Part shown: positions 8,388 to 14,984 of the stretch, piece by piece
Numbering within the stretch: the stretch's first letter is position 1
Layout of the letters: each line of letters opens with the position of its first letter
From: an uncultured Lachnospiraceae bacterium
GTDB lineage: Bacteria > Bacillota > Clostridia > Lachnospirales > Lachnospiraceae
Length of the DNA stretch: 64,000 bases
Reading direction: 5' to 3'
NCBI GenBank assembly: GCA_910578645.1
Contig: CAJTQI010000010.1
Location: 1-64,000, forward strand
Position numbers and translations under genes: made by a program
Notes under the pieces: generated by a model
What the model saw: only the letters and a program-made list of their open reading frames with translations
The model's database searches: none
What the model was told of the DNA's origin: nothing

Positions 8388-9461
8388 TTAATCTCCGAAA
8401 CTGATACCTACCATCTTCGCTTCTTTCACGATGGTCGCGTCCGGGGAAACCATCTTCAGCTTACCCGCAACTTCCTCAAGGGGCACTCTGACAACTTCTC
8501 TGTTTTTGTATCCTACCATAAATCCATACTCACCCTGCAGGATAAGCTTGCCTGCCTCCGCACCAAGTCTGGTGGCAAATACACGGTCATAAGGACAAGG
8601 GCTGCCTCCACGCTGTGTATGTCCCGGAACCGTGACACGCACTTCCTTGCCGCTCTTCTTCTGAATCTTGTCTGCCACTTCATAGGATACGGAAGGATAT
8701 GGATAGTTTTTCATTTTTTCTTTGTACTCTTTCTTGGAAAGTTTCGCATCTTCCTTAGAAATTGCACCTTCTGCCACTGCCATAATTGTAAATCTGGAGC
8801 CTCTCGCCTCACGCTCATTAATGGCCTTAATCACTTTATCGATATCATAGGGAATCTCGGGAATCAGGATGATATCCGCACCGCCTGCCATTCCGGCATT
8901 CAGTGTAAGCCATCCAACCTTATGTCCCATCACTTCCACGATAAAAATACGTCCATGGGAAGAAGCTGTGGTATGGATACAGTCGATGCAATCCGTCGCA
9001 ATGTTGACCGCGCTCTGGAAACCGAATGTCATGTCCGTACCCCACAGGTCATTGTCGATGGTTTTCGGAAGCGTTATAACATTCAGCCCTTCTTCACGAA
9101 GCATATTCGCCGTCTTATGTGTACCGTTGCCGCCCAAGATTACCATGCAGTCCAACTTCAGTTTATGGTAGTTCTGCTTCATTGCTTCCACTTTGTCTAA
9201 TCCGTTCTTATCCGGCTCACGCATCAGCTTAAAGGGTGTTCTTGAACTGCCAAGAATCGTGCCACCCTTCGTCAGAATCCCCGCAAAGTCATGTCCTGTC
9301 AGCATACGGAAATCACCGTAAATCAAACCTTTATATCCATCCAGGAAACCGTAAATCTCAACGTCTTCCCCGCTGCATGATAAACATTTGACTACACCGC
9401 GCATTGCTGCATTCAATGCCTGGCAATCTCCACCGCTTGTCAACATACCAATTCTCTTCAT
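8388..9461 (-). CDS. pfkA: 6-phosphofructokinase, clade with altered nucleotide-site residues
   Basis: Phosphorylates fructose 6-phosphate in glycolysis. The 357 residues show GMLTSGGDCQALNAAMRGVV, the catalytic loop PKTIDND (Asp136), VEVMGHKVGWLTL and the fructose-6-P segment GHTQRGGSPCPYDR. The donor-site motif is GGNGT (Asn112, Gly113) rather than GGDGS, with Lys133 rather than Gly before TIDND. In family terms, Gly at the 104-equivalent favours ATP, while Lys at the 124-equivalent occurs in PPi enzymes and some actinobacterial ATP enzymes. ATP use is likely but not certain. The ribosome site GGAGGAAG is clear. A 66-bp tandem repeat lies upstream, and dnaX follows 21 bases downstream. Confidence 0.9.
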   Translation of the reverse strand: MKRIGMLTSGGDCQALNAAMRGVVKCLSCSGEDVEIYGFLDGYKGLIYGDFRMLTGHDFAGILTKGGTILGSSRTPFKLMREPDKNGLDKVEAMKQNYHKLKLDCMVILGGNGTHKTANMLREEGLNVITLPKTIDNDLWGTDMTFGFQSAVNIATDCIDCIHTTASSHGRIFIVEVMGHKVGWLTLNAGMAGGADIILIPEIPYDIDKVIKAINEREARGSRFTIMAVAEGAISKEDAKLSKKEYKEKMKNYPYPSVSYEVADKIQKKSGKEVRVTVPGHTQRGGSPCPYDRVFATRLGAEAGKLILQGEYGFMVGYKNREVVRVPLEEVAGKLKMVSPDATIVKEAKMVGISFGD

Positions 9462-9514
9462 TACTCTTCCTCCTTACACATTCTGTTAGTTTTTGCTTGT
9501 TTCGCCCTCGCCGC

Positions 9515-9708
9515 TCACCGGTTTTAACTTCCCTTTTCTCCGCAGTGCACGCTCGGCTTCGCTTCGCTGCTCCTCGCCGCTCATCGGTTTTAACTTCCCT
9601 TTTCTCCGCAGTGCACGCTCGGCTTCGCTTCGCTGCTCCTCGCCGCTCACCGGTTTTAACTTCCCTTTTCTCCGCAGTGCACGCTCGGCTTCGCTTCGCT
9701 GCTCCTCG
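9515..9708. repeat. Tandem 66-bp repeat, three copies
   Basis: Near-identical 66-base units start at 9515, 9581 and 9647. The last is slightly shorter, and single-base changes (CACC versus CATC) separate the copies. The unit length is a multiple of three, so the minus strand stays open and would encode a basic 22-residue repeat (about EEQRSEAERALRRKGKLKP). No good ribosome site precedes that frame, so it is listed as a repeat, not a gene. The 9462-9876 intergenic gap between tadA and pfk holds nothing else recognisable. Confidence 0.9.
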
Positions 9709-9876
9709 CTCACGGGCTTCGCCCTATCATAATGCAATCTATCAAAATTGTCAGCAAGCTGCCATTTTGATATCTTACATTATGGCACTGCTCATTGCTT
9801 TCGTGAACATTATATCCCATTTTGGGGATGGCGACAACTAATTCTTCCGGATAGAAGTATAAATCCGCCAGGAAAA

Positions 9877-10377
9877 CTATTCTCCATTCTGTTGGGATTT
9901 GAGGCGTTCTTTTTCTTGTTTATTTCGCACGCGCAGTTCTTTAAAAAAGGTGGTAAGCATATCTGTGCACTCTTGTGCAAGAATGCCCCTTTTTACCTGT
10001 ACTTGATGGTTAAATTCCGGCATCTGAAGAATATTCAGGATAGAGCCGCCACAGCCCGCCTTGGGGTTCATACTGCCCATAACCACCTCCGTAATCCGTG
10101 CCTGCACAATGGCGCCTGCACACATCTGGCAAGGTTCCAACGTCACATACAATGTACAATCCTCCAGGCGCCAGTCACCCATCTTCTTACTTGCCTTATT
10201 GATTGCCGTTATCTCTGCATGGGCAAGCGTATTCTTATCGGTATTGCGCCTGTTGTATCCTCTGCCGATAATTTTATCCTGATAGACAATCACACAACCT
10301 ATCGGCACTTCACCCAGTGCATATGCTTTTTTTGCCTGCTTCAATGCCTCTTTCATGTATTTTTCATCCTGCGTCAT
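9877..10377 (-). CDS. tadA: tRNA-specific adenosine deaminase TadA
   Basis: Deaminates A34 to inosine in the tRNA-Arg wobble position, an essential step in decoding CGN codons. The 166-residue protein carries the zinc-dependent deaminase motifs LAHAEI (zinc His and proton-shuttle Glu) and EPCQMCAGAI (two zinc Cys), plus DWRLEDCTLYVT and the C-terminal helices. ATG at 10377 is used because GGAGGAAAAC sits directly upstream; a longer in-frame reading to 10467 lacks a ribosome site and runs through repeat-like sequence. It is the gene upstream of pfk, separated by the tandem repeat region. Confidence 0.96.
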   Translation of the reverse strand: MTQDEKYMKEALKQAKKAYALGEVPIGCVIVYQDKIIGRGYNRRNTDKNTLAHAEITAINKASKKMGDWRLEDCTLYVTLEPCQMCAGAIVQARITEVVMGSMNPKAGCGGSILNILQMPEFNHQVQVKRGILAQECTDMLTTFFKELRVRNKQEKERLKSQQNGE

Positions 10378-10390
10378 AGTTTTCCTCCAT

Positions 10391-10495
10391 TTCTGCGCTG
10401 CTTTTGTCTCAACTCTTGTTGAGACAGCGCATGAACCGAGTTTGTGGCAAGCAGCGTGCAGACACAAATCTCGCGACTGAAAATTTTAATTTTCA
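10391..10495 (-). repeat. Gene-start repeat, diverged copy F (before tadA)
   Basis: Reading toward tadA there is an AT hairpin (GAAAATTAAAATTTTC), then AGATTTGTGTCTGCACGCTGC, a second hairpin (GTCTCAAC/GTTGAGAC), and GCAGCGCAGAAA just before the ribosome site. The same order and several words recur before araA (49135-49260). Confidence 0.5.
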
Positions 10496-10538
10496 ATCTT
10501 TCCTCCTCACGTGTCTTTAAAACTTTTTAAGAAAAGAG

Positions 10539-10567
10539 TGGACAACAAACAAATTTCAAATTATAAT
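10539..10567 (+). promoter_or_regulatory. Promoter of tRNA-Ser
   Basis: TGGACA (10539-10544) and TATAAT (10562-10567) are separated by exactly 17 bases and end 11 bases before the mature tRNA. Confidence 0.75.
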
Positions 10568-10578
10568 CTAATGCATAT

Positions 10579-10664
10579 GGAGTTGTATCGAAGTGGTCAT
10601 AACGGGGCGCACTCGAAATGCGTTAGCCCTCCGGGGCTCGAGGGTTCGAATCCCTCCAACTCCG
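10579..10664 (+). tRNA. tRNA-Ser (anticodon CGA)
   Basis: Acceptor arms GGAGTTG and CAACTCC pair fully, with G as discriminator base. The T arm reads GAGGGTTCGAATCCCTC. The anticodon loop CTCGAAA sits on a CGCA/TGCG stem and gives anticodon CGA, reading UCG. A long variable arm (AGCCCTCCGGGGCT region) is typical of class II serine tRNAs. CCA is not encoded. A promoter lies upstream and a terminator follows after seven bases. Confidence 0.95.
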
Positions 10665-10671
10665 CTTTTTA

Positions 10672-10699
10672 ACCGCCGTAAAAACGGCGGTTTTTATTT
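10672..10699 (+). terminator. Rho-independent terminator after tRNA-Ser
   Basis: ACCGCCG pairs with CGGCGGT across a TAAAA loop, followed by TTTTATTTTT. Confidence 0.9.
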
Positions 10700-10701
10700 T
10701 T

Positions 10702-10992
10702 CTATACATGCCTATCCAAAACAGCCTGCAACAATGCCACGTACTCCTCAAACTGTGTTAATCCAAAGTCTGTGAGCGTATAGGTGGTTTTTGTCCTCTT
10801 CTTCTCTATAACCTTATCGGAAGTGATATATCCCCACGTCTCCAGTTTCGTAAGCTGGACGCTTAGATTGCCCTGGGTAGCCTGGGTCATCTCACGCAAC
10901 TCGTTAAAAGTCTTGGAGGCGCTGACCAAGCTGCTAATAATCTTAAGCCGCAGCGCCACGCTGAAAGCCTCGGGTATACTATCTATATTCAT
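10702..10992 (-). CDS. Winged-helix transcriptional regulator (HTH_34-like)
   Basis: A 96-residue winged-helix protein. LRLKIISSLVSASKTFNELREMT, then the recognition helix (GNLSVQLTKLETWGYI) and a wing with KRTKTTYTLTDFGLTQFEEY, resemble the ArsR/MarR-like HTH_34 family. No metal-binding cysteines are present. Its start overlaps the end of the upstream membrane protein gene by 14 bases, so the two are translationally coupled and it probably regulates that operon. This repeats the membrane-protein-then-regulator arrangement at 215-1354. Ligand unknown. Confidence 0.85.
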   Translation of the reverse strand: MNIDSIPEAFSVALRLKIISSLVSASKTFNELREMTQATQGNLSVQLTKLETWGYITSDKVIEKKRTKTTYTLTDFGLTQFEEYVALLQAVLDRHV

Positions 10993-11680
10993 CGCCAGCT
11001 TCTCCCCGCTCTTTTTGCCTTATATAAAATCCCAACACAAGATAGCCAATACATGTTACCGCATTGTAATACAGGCTGTGATATGGAATCCCCACCTCCG
11101 GCTGCCCCGGAATAAAAGGAAACGGTACACTTGCACTGCCAAAAGTTACCGTAAGCAGCATATAACCGAACAGTCCTGCCACCGCCAATCCTATCATATA
11201 TCTTTTATTCAGGCTGTAGGCACACATAACCATAAAGATACAGAATAATAAAATACCCGAAAAATTTGATGCAAAAGAAGCATATAATACGCCGCCTCCG
11301 TTTTCCACCCCATTATCTCCCATACCAGGCAAGAGTTTAAGCAAATAAATGACCATCGCACCTATAGGTATAGCAATCGCAATGATTCCCCAAATACAGA
11401 GCAGACTCAGATAATACTTATTAGAATATTTCCTCTCGTTCCTGTAAATGCAGGTATAACCAACCAGCAACAGAAAAGGCAGCAGATAAGTGCTGACGGT
11501 TACACAAAAGCCCCAGGCAGGATACAGCAGAAACGTCATTCCGAAAATATATTTTAATATATTGTATGTACCCAGAAGAAAGCACATCAAATACATGCCC
11601 CTGTGGTGGACTTTTGTATTCTCTATCGTTTCCTTAATCGTATTGATATCCTGTATCGCATTACATATTTTTGCATCCAT
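10979..11680 (-). CDS. Integral membrane protein of unknown function
   Basis: A 233-residue protein with about six hydrophobic segments: roughly residues 30-50, 58-80, 90-115, 138-160, 168-188 and 208-225. A short soluble N-terminal helix precedes them, and a Gly-rich loop (GDNGVENGGG) lies in the middle. No catalytic or transporter signature was recognised. The ATG at 11680 lies eight bases after AGGAGGG; an ATG two codons earlier is too close to it. The gene precedes and overlaps the winged-helix regulator, suggesting a regulated two-gene unit. Confidence 0.7.
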   Translation of the reverse strand: MDAKICNAIQDINTIKETIENTKVHHRGMYLMCFLLGTYNILKYIFGMTFLLYPAWGFCVTVSTYLLPFLLLVGYTCIYRNERKYSNKYYLSLLCIWGIIAIAIPIGAMVIYLLKLLPGMGDNGVENGGGVLYASFASNFSGILLFCIFMVMCAYSLNKRYMIGLAVAGLFGYMLLTVTFGSASVPFPFIPGQPEVGIPYHSLYYNAVTCIGYLVLGFYIRQKERGEAGDEYR

Positions 11681-11892
11681 AAGCATACCCTCCTTTTAGT
11701 TTATATTGTAAATCATTTTATAATAATTGGTCAAGAACTTATTAAATTCTGCCAGGCAAACAATACCTTCAGCAAACAAAGGAACGCATGGCCGGAAAAC
11801 AAATAAAAAACCGTTGCTAAGGCTTTGCTAAATCCCTGTTAATATTATGTTTCTTTCTTGCTCAACTTACGTTAAGAAACCCCTTTACCTAT

Positions 11893-11971
11893 TTCCCGGC
11901 ACTTTCTGATTTCTTATAATAACAAAGTAAATTACAAGTAATCCCGGACTTTCTTCATCTCGTGCCGGGAA
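11893..11971 (+). other. Structured leader before a small membrane ORF
   Basis: A perfect 10-base inverted repeat (TTCCCGGCAC at 11893-11902 and GTGCCGGGAA at 11962-11971) spans a 59-base AT-rich middle containing a TATAAT hexamer. It lies 32 bases before the small ORF at 12003. It could be an RNA stem or two halves of an operator. The rest of the gap from 11700 holds nothing else I can name. Confidence 0.4.
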
Positions 11972-12002
11972 TACATGCACAAGAAAGCGAGGAATGTGTC
12001 TC

Positions 12003-12146
12003 ATGAATATAGGAATGCTTATTATATGTGTGATAGGTGGTTTGGCCGGTGCACTGAGTACGGCTTATCTTTTGATTAGCTTTCCGATTATCCTGGTGTG
12101 GAAACTGTACCGCCGCATTAAATTCGGATACTCCATGTACCAGTAA
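12003..12146 (+). CDS. Small single-pass membrane protein (47 aa)
   Basis: ATG at 12003 follows GCGAGGAA with about nine bases spacing. The product begins MNIGMLIICVIGGLAG, continues with a second hydrophobic stretch (AYLLISFPIILVWKLY) and ends in a basic tail (RRIKFGYSMYQ). A strong terminator lies 33 bases after the stop, so the gene forms its own transcript, which supports it being real. Family not recognised. It is not the KdpF-like ORF, which lies nearby on the other strand. Confidence 0.55.
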   Translation: MNIGMLIICVIGGLAGALSTAYLLISFPIILVWKLYRRIKFGYSMYQ

Positions 12147-12179
12147 CAAAAAGCAAAGTGTAAAAGGGATTTCTCCCAT

Positions 12180-12237
12180 AAAAAATAAGAGGCTCGTGCA
12201 AAATGTTAACGTTTTACACCGGCCTCTTATTTTTTAT
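12180..12237. terminator. Long bidirectional terminator hairpin
   Basis: The outer arms AAAAAATAAGAGGC and GCCTCTTATTTTTT enclose a second inner stem (GTG-AAAA-GTT with AAC-TTTT-CAC), giving an almost continuous stem of more than 25 pairs. It can terminate the 47-aa ORF from the left and the KdpF-like unit from the right. Confidence 0.85.
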
Positions 12238-12315
12238 CGTATTTCGTTATCCTCAATGAACAACAGCCATGTATCCCTCTGTCGGCTGAGAGTATTATAC
12301 AATAACCTATGTACA

Positions 12316-12405
12316 TTATTTAGTGCTGCTTATCAATGAATAAATCAGGCATCCGCCAAGCGAAGCAAAAACCAATCCCATAATCAAAATCTCTACAATA
12401 CCCAT
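12316..12405 (-). CDS. kdpF: KdpF-like small membrane protein (29 aa)
   Basis: ATG at 12405 has GGAGGGGAAAG immediately upstream. The 29-residue product (MGIVEILIMGLVFASLGG, then CLIYSLISSTK) is one membrane helix ending in an LG-x-x-L-(I/V)-Y-x-L-I motif. That matches the KdpF family pattern, as in the LGYLVYALINA segment of E. coli KdpF. KdpF stabilises the KdpABC potassium pump. Here no kdpA, kdpB or kdpC is present in the window, yet a KdpD/KdpE-like pair is divergently encoded 375 bases away. The ORF sits directly downstream of a second tiny membrane ORF. Similarity over 29 residues is limited evidence. Confidence 0.5.
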   Translation of the reverse strand: MGIVEILIMGLVFASLGGCLIYSLISSTK

Positions 12406-12435
12406 TTCTTTCCCCTCCGTTCCGGACTTTATATC

Positions 12436-12519
12436 CTACTTATGCTCATACCAGATTCCACCAAAAAAGCCAGCCACCACAAGTATAATTGACATTATAG
12501 ACCAAACATCCATCTGCAT
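12436..12519 (-). CDS. Small single-pass membrane peptide (27 aa)
   Basis: ATG at 12519 follows a perfect AGGAGG with eight bases spacing. The 27-residue product starts MQMDVWSIMSIILVVAGFF and ends GGIWYEHK, with one hydrophobic helix. It lies 30 bases upstream of the KdpF-like ORF on the same strand, and both have strong ribosome sites, so the two probably form a bicistronic unit divergent from the KdpDE-like genes. Function unknown; an accessory peptide of a potassium transporter or of the sensor kinase is a guess. Confidence 0.45.
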   Translation of the reverse strand: MQMDVWSIMSIILVVAGFFGGIWYEHK

Positions 12520-12639
12520 CTTGATTTCCTCCTGACATTGCCACAACGCCTCTCTTGGTTCCTTAAGGCCTCATGTGGTTATGCTATCACAGGCGCCCGC
12601 GGTTTTACATCTTATCACCGTTTTTTTAACATATTTCTA

Positions 12640-12725
12640 GCGTTTTCTTGATATTTTCTTATCCTTTTCTTAACGTCTTTTTAACACATTTTTCTATTTT
12701 TATTTTAAAGCAAAAAAGGTATAAT
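12640..12725 (+). promoter_or_regulatory. T-rich divergent control region of the KdpDE-like operon
   Basis: The stretch contains repeated TTTTTAACACATTTTT-like words and ends with a -10 hexamer TATAAT (12720-12725), 55 bases before the kinase start. KdpE of other bacteria binds T-rich boxes at kdp promoters, so this is a plausible site for autoregulation and for control of the divergent small ORFs. No clear -35 is seen. Confidence 0.35.
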
Positions 12726-12780
12726 AAACGCGAATCAATAAATGCATATAACATCTACACCATAAGGAGCCATCGCACAT

Positions 12781-13857
12781 ATGTCCCCAACAGTCAAATC
12801 TTCCTCAGCCGTCAGAAACTTGTTTGTTCCACTGACCGGCCTTTCTATCGCAACCTTTTTCGCCTTCCTGTTTATCTACTATGTACAGGAAAATTCAGGC
12901 AATATTGCACTTATCTATATCCTTGCATTAATTATTATTGTCCGCTATACCGATGGCTACTTGCCGGGTATTATTTCATCCATCATCGCGGTTGTCTGCG
13001 TGAATTATCTATTTACTTATCCATATTTCGAGCTAAATTTTACGCTTTCCGGATACCCGGTTACTTTTATAGAGATGCTTGGCGTGACGCTTCTTACCTG
13101 CGCCATGACCACAAGCATGAAACAGCAGGCACAGATGATTGCCGAGAAGGACAAGCTCTTATCGGAAACAGAGAAAGAAAAAATGCGAGCGAACCTGCTA
13201 CGTGCTATTTCCCATGATTTGCGTACCCCATTGACAGGCATTATCGGCGCAAGCTCCTCCTACCTGGATAACAGCACCCTGTTGACGGAGGACGAGAAAA
13301 GGGCGATTGTAACGCACATACACGAAGACGCCAACTGGCTATTGAATATGGTAGAAAATCTATTGTCCGTGACTCGTATCCATAATCAATCCTCCACTGT
13401 CAAGAAAACAGACGAATCTGTGGAAGAAATTGTATCCGCAGCCATTATCCGCCTTAAAAAAAGGCTGCCGGACGCCACCGTCCATGTTTCGGTTCCCGAT
13501 GAGTTGCTTATCCTGCCAATGGACGCCATCCTGATTGAACAAGTCCTGCTCAACCTACTGGAAAATGCCATCGTACATTCCCAAAGTAAGAAACCGATTT
13601 TGTGCTACGTGGATGACGACGAGCAAAATGTATCCTTTCATGTGAAGGACTTCGGCATTGGCATTGACCCGGAACGATTAAAAAATATTTTTGACGGCAA
13701 TTCCTATATCGGAAACAGCGAATCGGACTCCAATAAAGGCATGGGTATCGGGCTGTCAATCTGCAAAACAATTATTACCGCACATAAGGGCTCCATTGAT
13801 GCAAAAAATCATGAACAGGGCGCGGAGTTTTACTTTACCTTGCCTAAAGAAGCGTAA
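12781..13857 (+). CDS. KdpD-like sensor histidine kinase lacking the N-terminal KdpD/USP domains
   Basis: A 358-residue membrane histidine kinase. Residues 13-110 form four close-spaced membrane segments of the DUF4118 type found in the middle of KdpD. Next come a coiled linker, the phosphoacceptor His145 in AISHDLRTPLTG, and the ATPase domain with N box (LLNLLENAIVHS), DFGIGIDP and MGIGLSICKTI. The large cytoplasmic N-terminal KdpD and universal-stress domains of classical KdpD (about 900 residues) are absent. AAGGAG precedes the ATG. An OmpR-type regulator follows after 69 bases. The likely role is sensing potassium, turgor or c-di-AMP status, but the target genes are not classical kdpABC here. 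Confidence 0.88.
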   Translation: MSPTVKSSSAVRNLFVPLTGLSIATFFAFLFIYYVQENSGNIALIYILALIIIVRYTDGYLPGIISSIIAVVCVNYLFTYPYFELNFTLSGYPVTFIEMLGVTLLTCAMTTSMKQQAQMIAEKDKLLSETEKEKMRANLLRAISHDLRTPLTGIIGASSSYLDNSTLLTEDEKRAIVTHIHEDANWLLNMVENLLSVTRIHNQSSTVKKTDESVEEIVSAAIIRLKKRLPDATVHVSVPDELLILPMDAILIEQVLLNLLENAIVHSQSKKPILCYVDDDEQNVSFHVKDFGIGIDPERLKNIFDGNSYIGNSESDSNKGMGIGLSICKTIITAHKGSIDAKNHEQGAEFYFTLPKEA

Positions 13858-13926
13858 GAACAGTCTTGGTAGATTTTATAGAAATTGTTACAGTGGAAAA
13901 ACTATAAGAAGGAATGATAAATCATT

Positions 13927-14637
13927 ATGAATTTAAGACATGAAATCTTATTGATTGAAGACGAGAAAAATATTTGCAATTTCATCGCAACCGCACTGCG
14001 GACACAGGATTACAAAGTGAATTTTGCCGGAAACGGCGCAAACGGGTTGGCAATGGCAGCCTCCGGCTGCCCTGACCTGATTCTGTTGGACTTAGGGCTA
14101 CCCGATATGGATGGAATCGACGTGATTCACAGCATCCGTAAATGGAGCAATATCCCCATCCTCGTCATTTCCGCCAGAACACAGGAAAAGGAAAAAGTCG
14201 ACGCACTGGATGCCGGCGCCGATGACTATATCACCAAGCCCTTTGGCACCTCCGAGCTGCTAGCCAGAATCAGGACGGCTCTGCGCCGCTCTTCCATAAA
14301 CGGCTCTACATCCGTTTCCGCCCGAAACAGATATATGGCAAAAGAGCTTGTGATAGATTATGAAAAACATATCATTACCGTAGACGGTGAAATCGTCCAT
14401 TTCACCCAGATAGAATATAAAATCCTGACTTTCCTTGCCAGGAATGCAGGTAAAGTCATCACCTATGATACACTGATTACACATGTCTGGGGCCCTTACG
14501 CAGACAGCAATAACCGTATCCTGCGCGTCAATATGGCAAACATACGCAGGAAGTTAGAACAAAATCCCGCAGACCCACAGTATATCTTCACGGAAATCGG
14601 TATCGGATACCGCATGATAGACAACGAGAATCTATAA
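13927..14637 (+). CDS. KdpE-like OmpR-family response regulator
   Basis: A 236-residue regulator. The receiver domain (1-120) has acidic residues EDE, phosphorylated Asp55 in LILLDLGLPDMDG, and the conserved Lys in DDYITKPFG. A winged-helix OmpR domain follows (ELVIDYEKHIITVDGE to RKLEQNPADPQYIFTEIGIGYRM). The GLPDMDGIDVI segment and overall wording match KdpE. It is encoded directly after its kinase with AAGGAATG upstream of the start. It probably controls the divergent KdpF-like unit or distant potassium-transport genes. Confidence 0.9.
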   Translation: MNLRHEILLIEDEKNICNFIATALRTQDYKVNFAGNGANGLAMAASGCPDLILLDLGLPDMDGIDVIHSIRKWSNIPILVISARTQEKEKVDALDAGADDYITKPFGTSELLARIRTALRRSSINGSTSVSARNRYMAKELVIDYEKHIITVDGEIVHFTQIEYKILTFLARNAGKVITYDTLITHVWGPYADSNNRILRVNMANIRRKLEQNPADPQYIFTEIGIGYRMIDNENL

Positions 14638-14643
14638 TCACCG

Positions 14644-14672
14644 TTGACAAATACACAGAAAAACAGTATACT
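14644..14672 (+). promoter_or_regulatory. Promoter of the SRP RNA
   Basis: TTGACA (14644-14649), 17 bases, TATACT (14667-14672), then the RNA start about seven bases on. It is one of the best promoters in the window. Confidence 0.85.
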
Positions 14673-14678
14673 TATAAG

Positions 14679-14945
14679 ACCGTGCAGCCGGGGCGTTAGC
14701 GGTGCCCTGTACCCACAATCCGCTCTAGTGGGGGTGATGCTTTATCGAGGGTGTAAGCCTGTGTAGCTGCCCTTTATAAGTGGCGTTGAAGTTTGGGTCT
14801 TACGCAATGGGAATCCATGAACCGTGTCAGGGTGGGAACACAGCAGCACTAAGTGGAACCTTCCATGTGCCGTGAGGGTGCCTGGCGGAGTTAACTGTAA
14901 AGGTAACGTACATGGGTGAAATTCGACATAAAGCGCACGGTTTTC
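14679..14945 (+). ncRNA. ffs: Signal recognition particle RNA, large bacterial type
   Basis: RNA scaffold for Ffh in co-translational membrane targeting. Domain IV is recognisable: GTCAGGGTGGGAACACAGC has the GGAA tetraloop, and GCAGC(A/C) lies in the symmetric loop. The 5' end ACCGTGC pairs with GCACGGT at the 3' end, closing the long rod. About 265 nucleotides matches the Gram-positive (scRNA) form with an Alu-like domain, in which GGGCGTTAGCGGTGCCC and neighbouring stems are visible. The 3' end is followed by the hairpin AAAGCGCACG/CGTGCGCTTT (about 14931-14957), which serves as terminator. A near-consensus promoter precedes it. Confidence 0.88.
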
Positions 14946-14984
14946 GTGCGCTTTAAATGTCTGTTTCTTTCGACACAACTGTCT

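Noticed and set aside
8298..9200. 300-codon plus-strand ORF opposite pfk
   Set aside because: It is the antisense shadow of a conserved enzyme, shows no family features and spans the dnaX-pfk junction.
9515..9708. Possible CRISPR array
   Set aside because: The units are contiguous and identical throughout, with no unique spacers, and no cas genes are present.
9493..9732. Open frames on both strands across the 66-bp repeats
   Set aside because: They arise because the unit length is a multiple of three; neither has a ribosome site, and the composition is simple and repetitive.
11955..12179. 74-codon minus-strand ORF overlapping the 47-residue ORF
   Set aside because: No ribosome site, polar and unstructured composition, and it opposes a better-supported small gene with its own terminator.
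14742..14978. ORF on the minus strand across the SRP RNA
   Set aside because: The sequence is explained by the RNA gene with promoter, domain IV and terminator.
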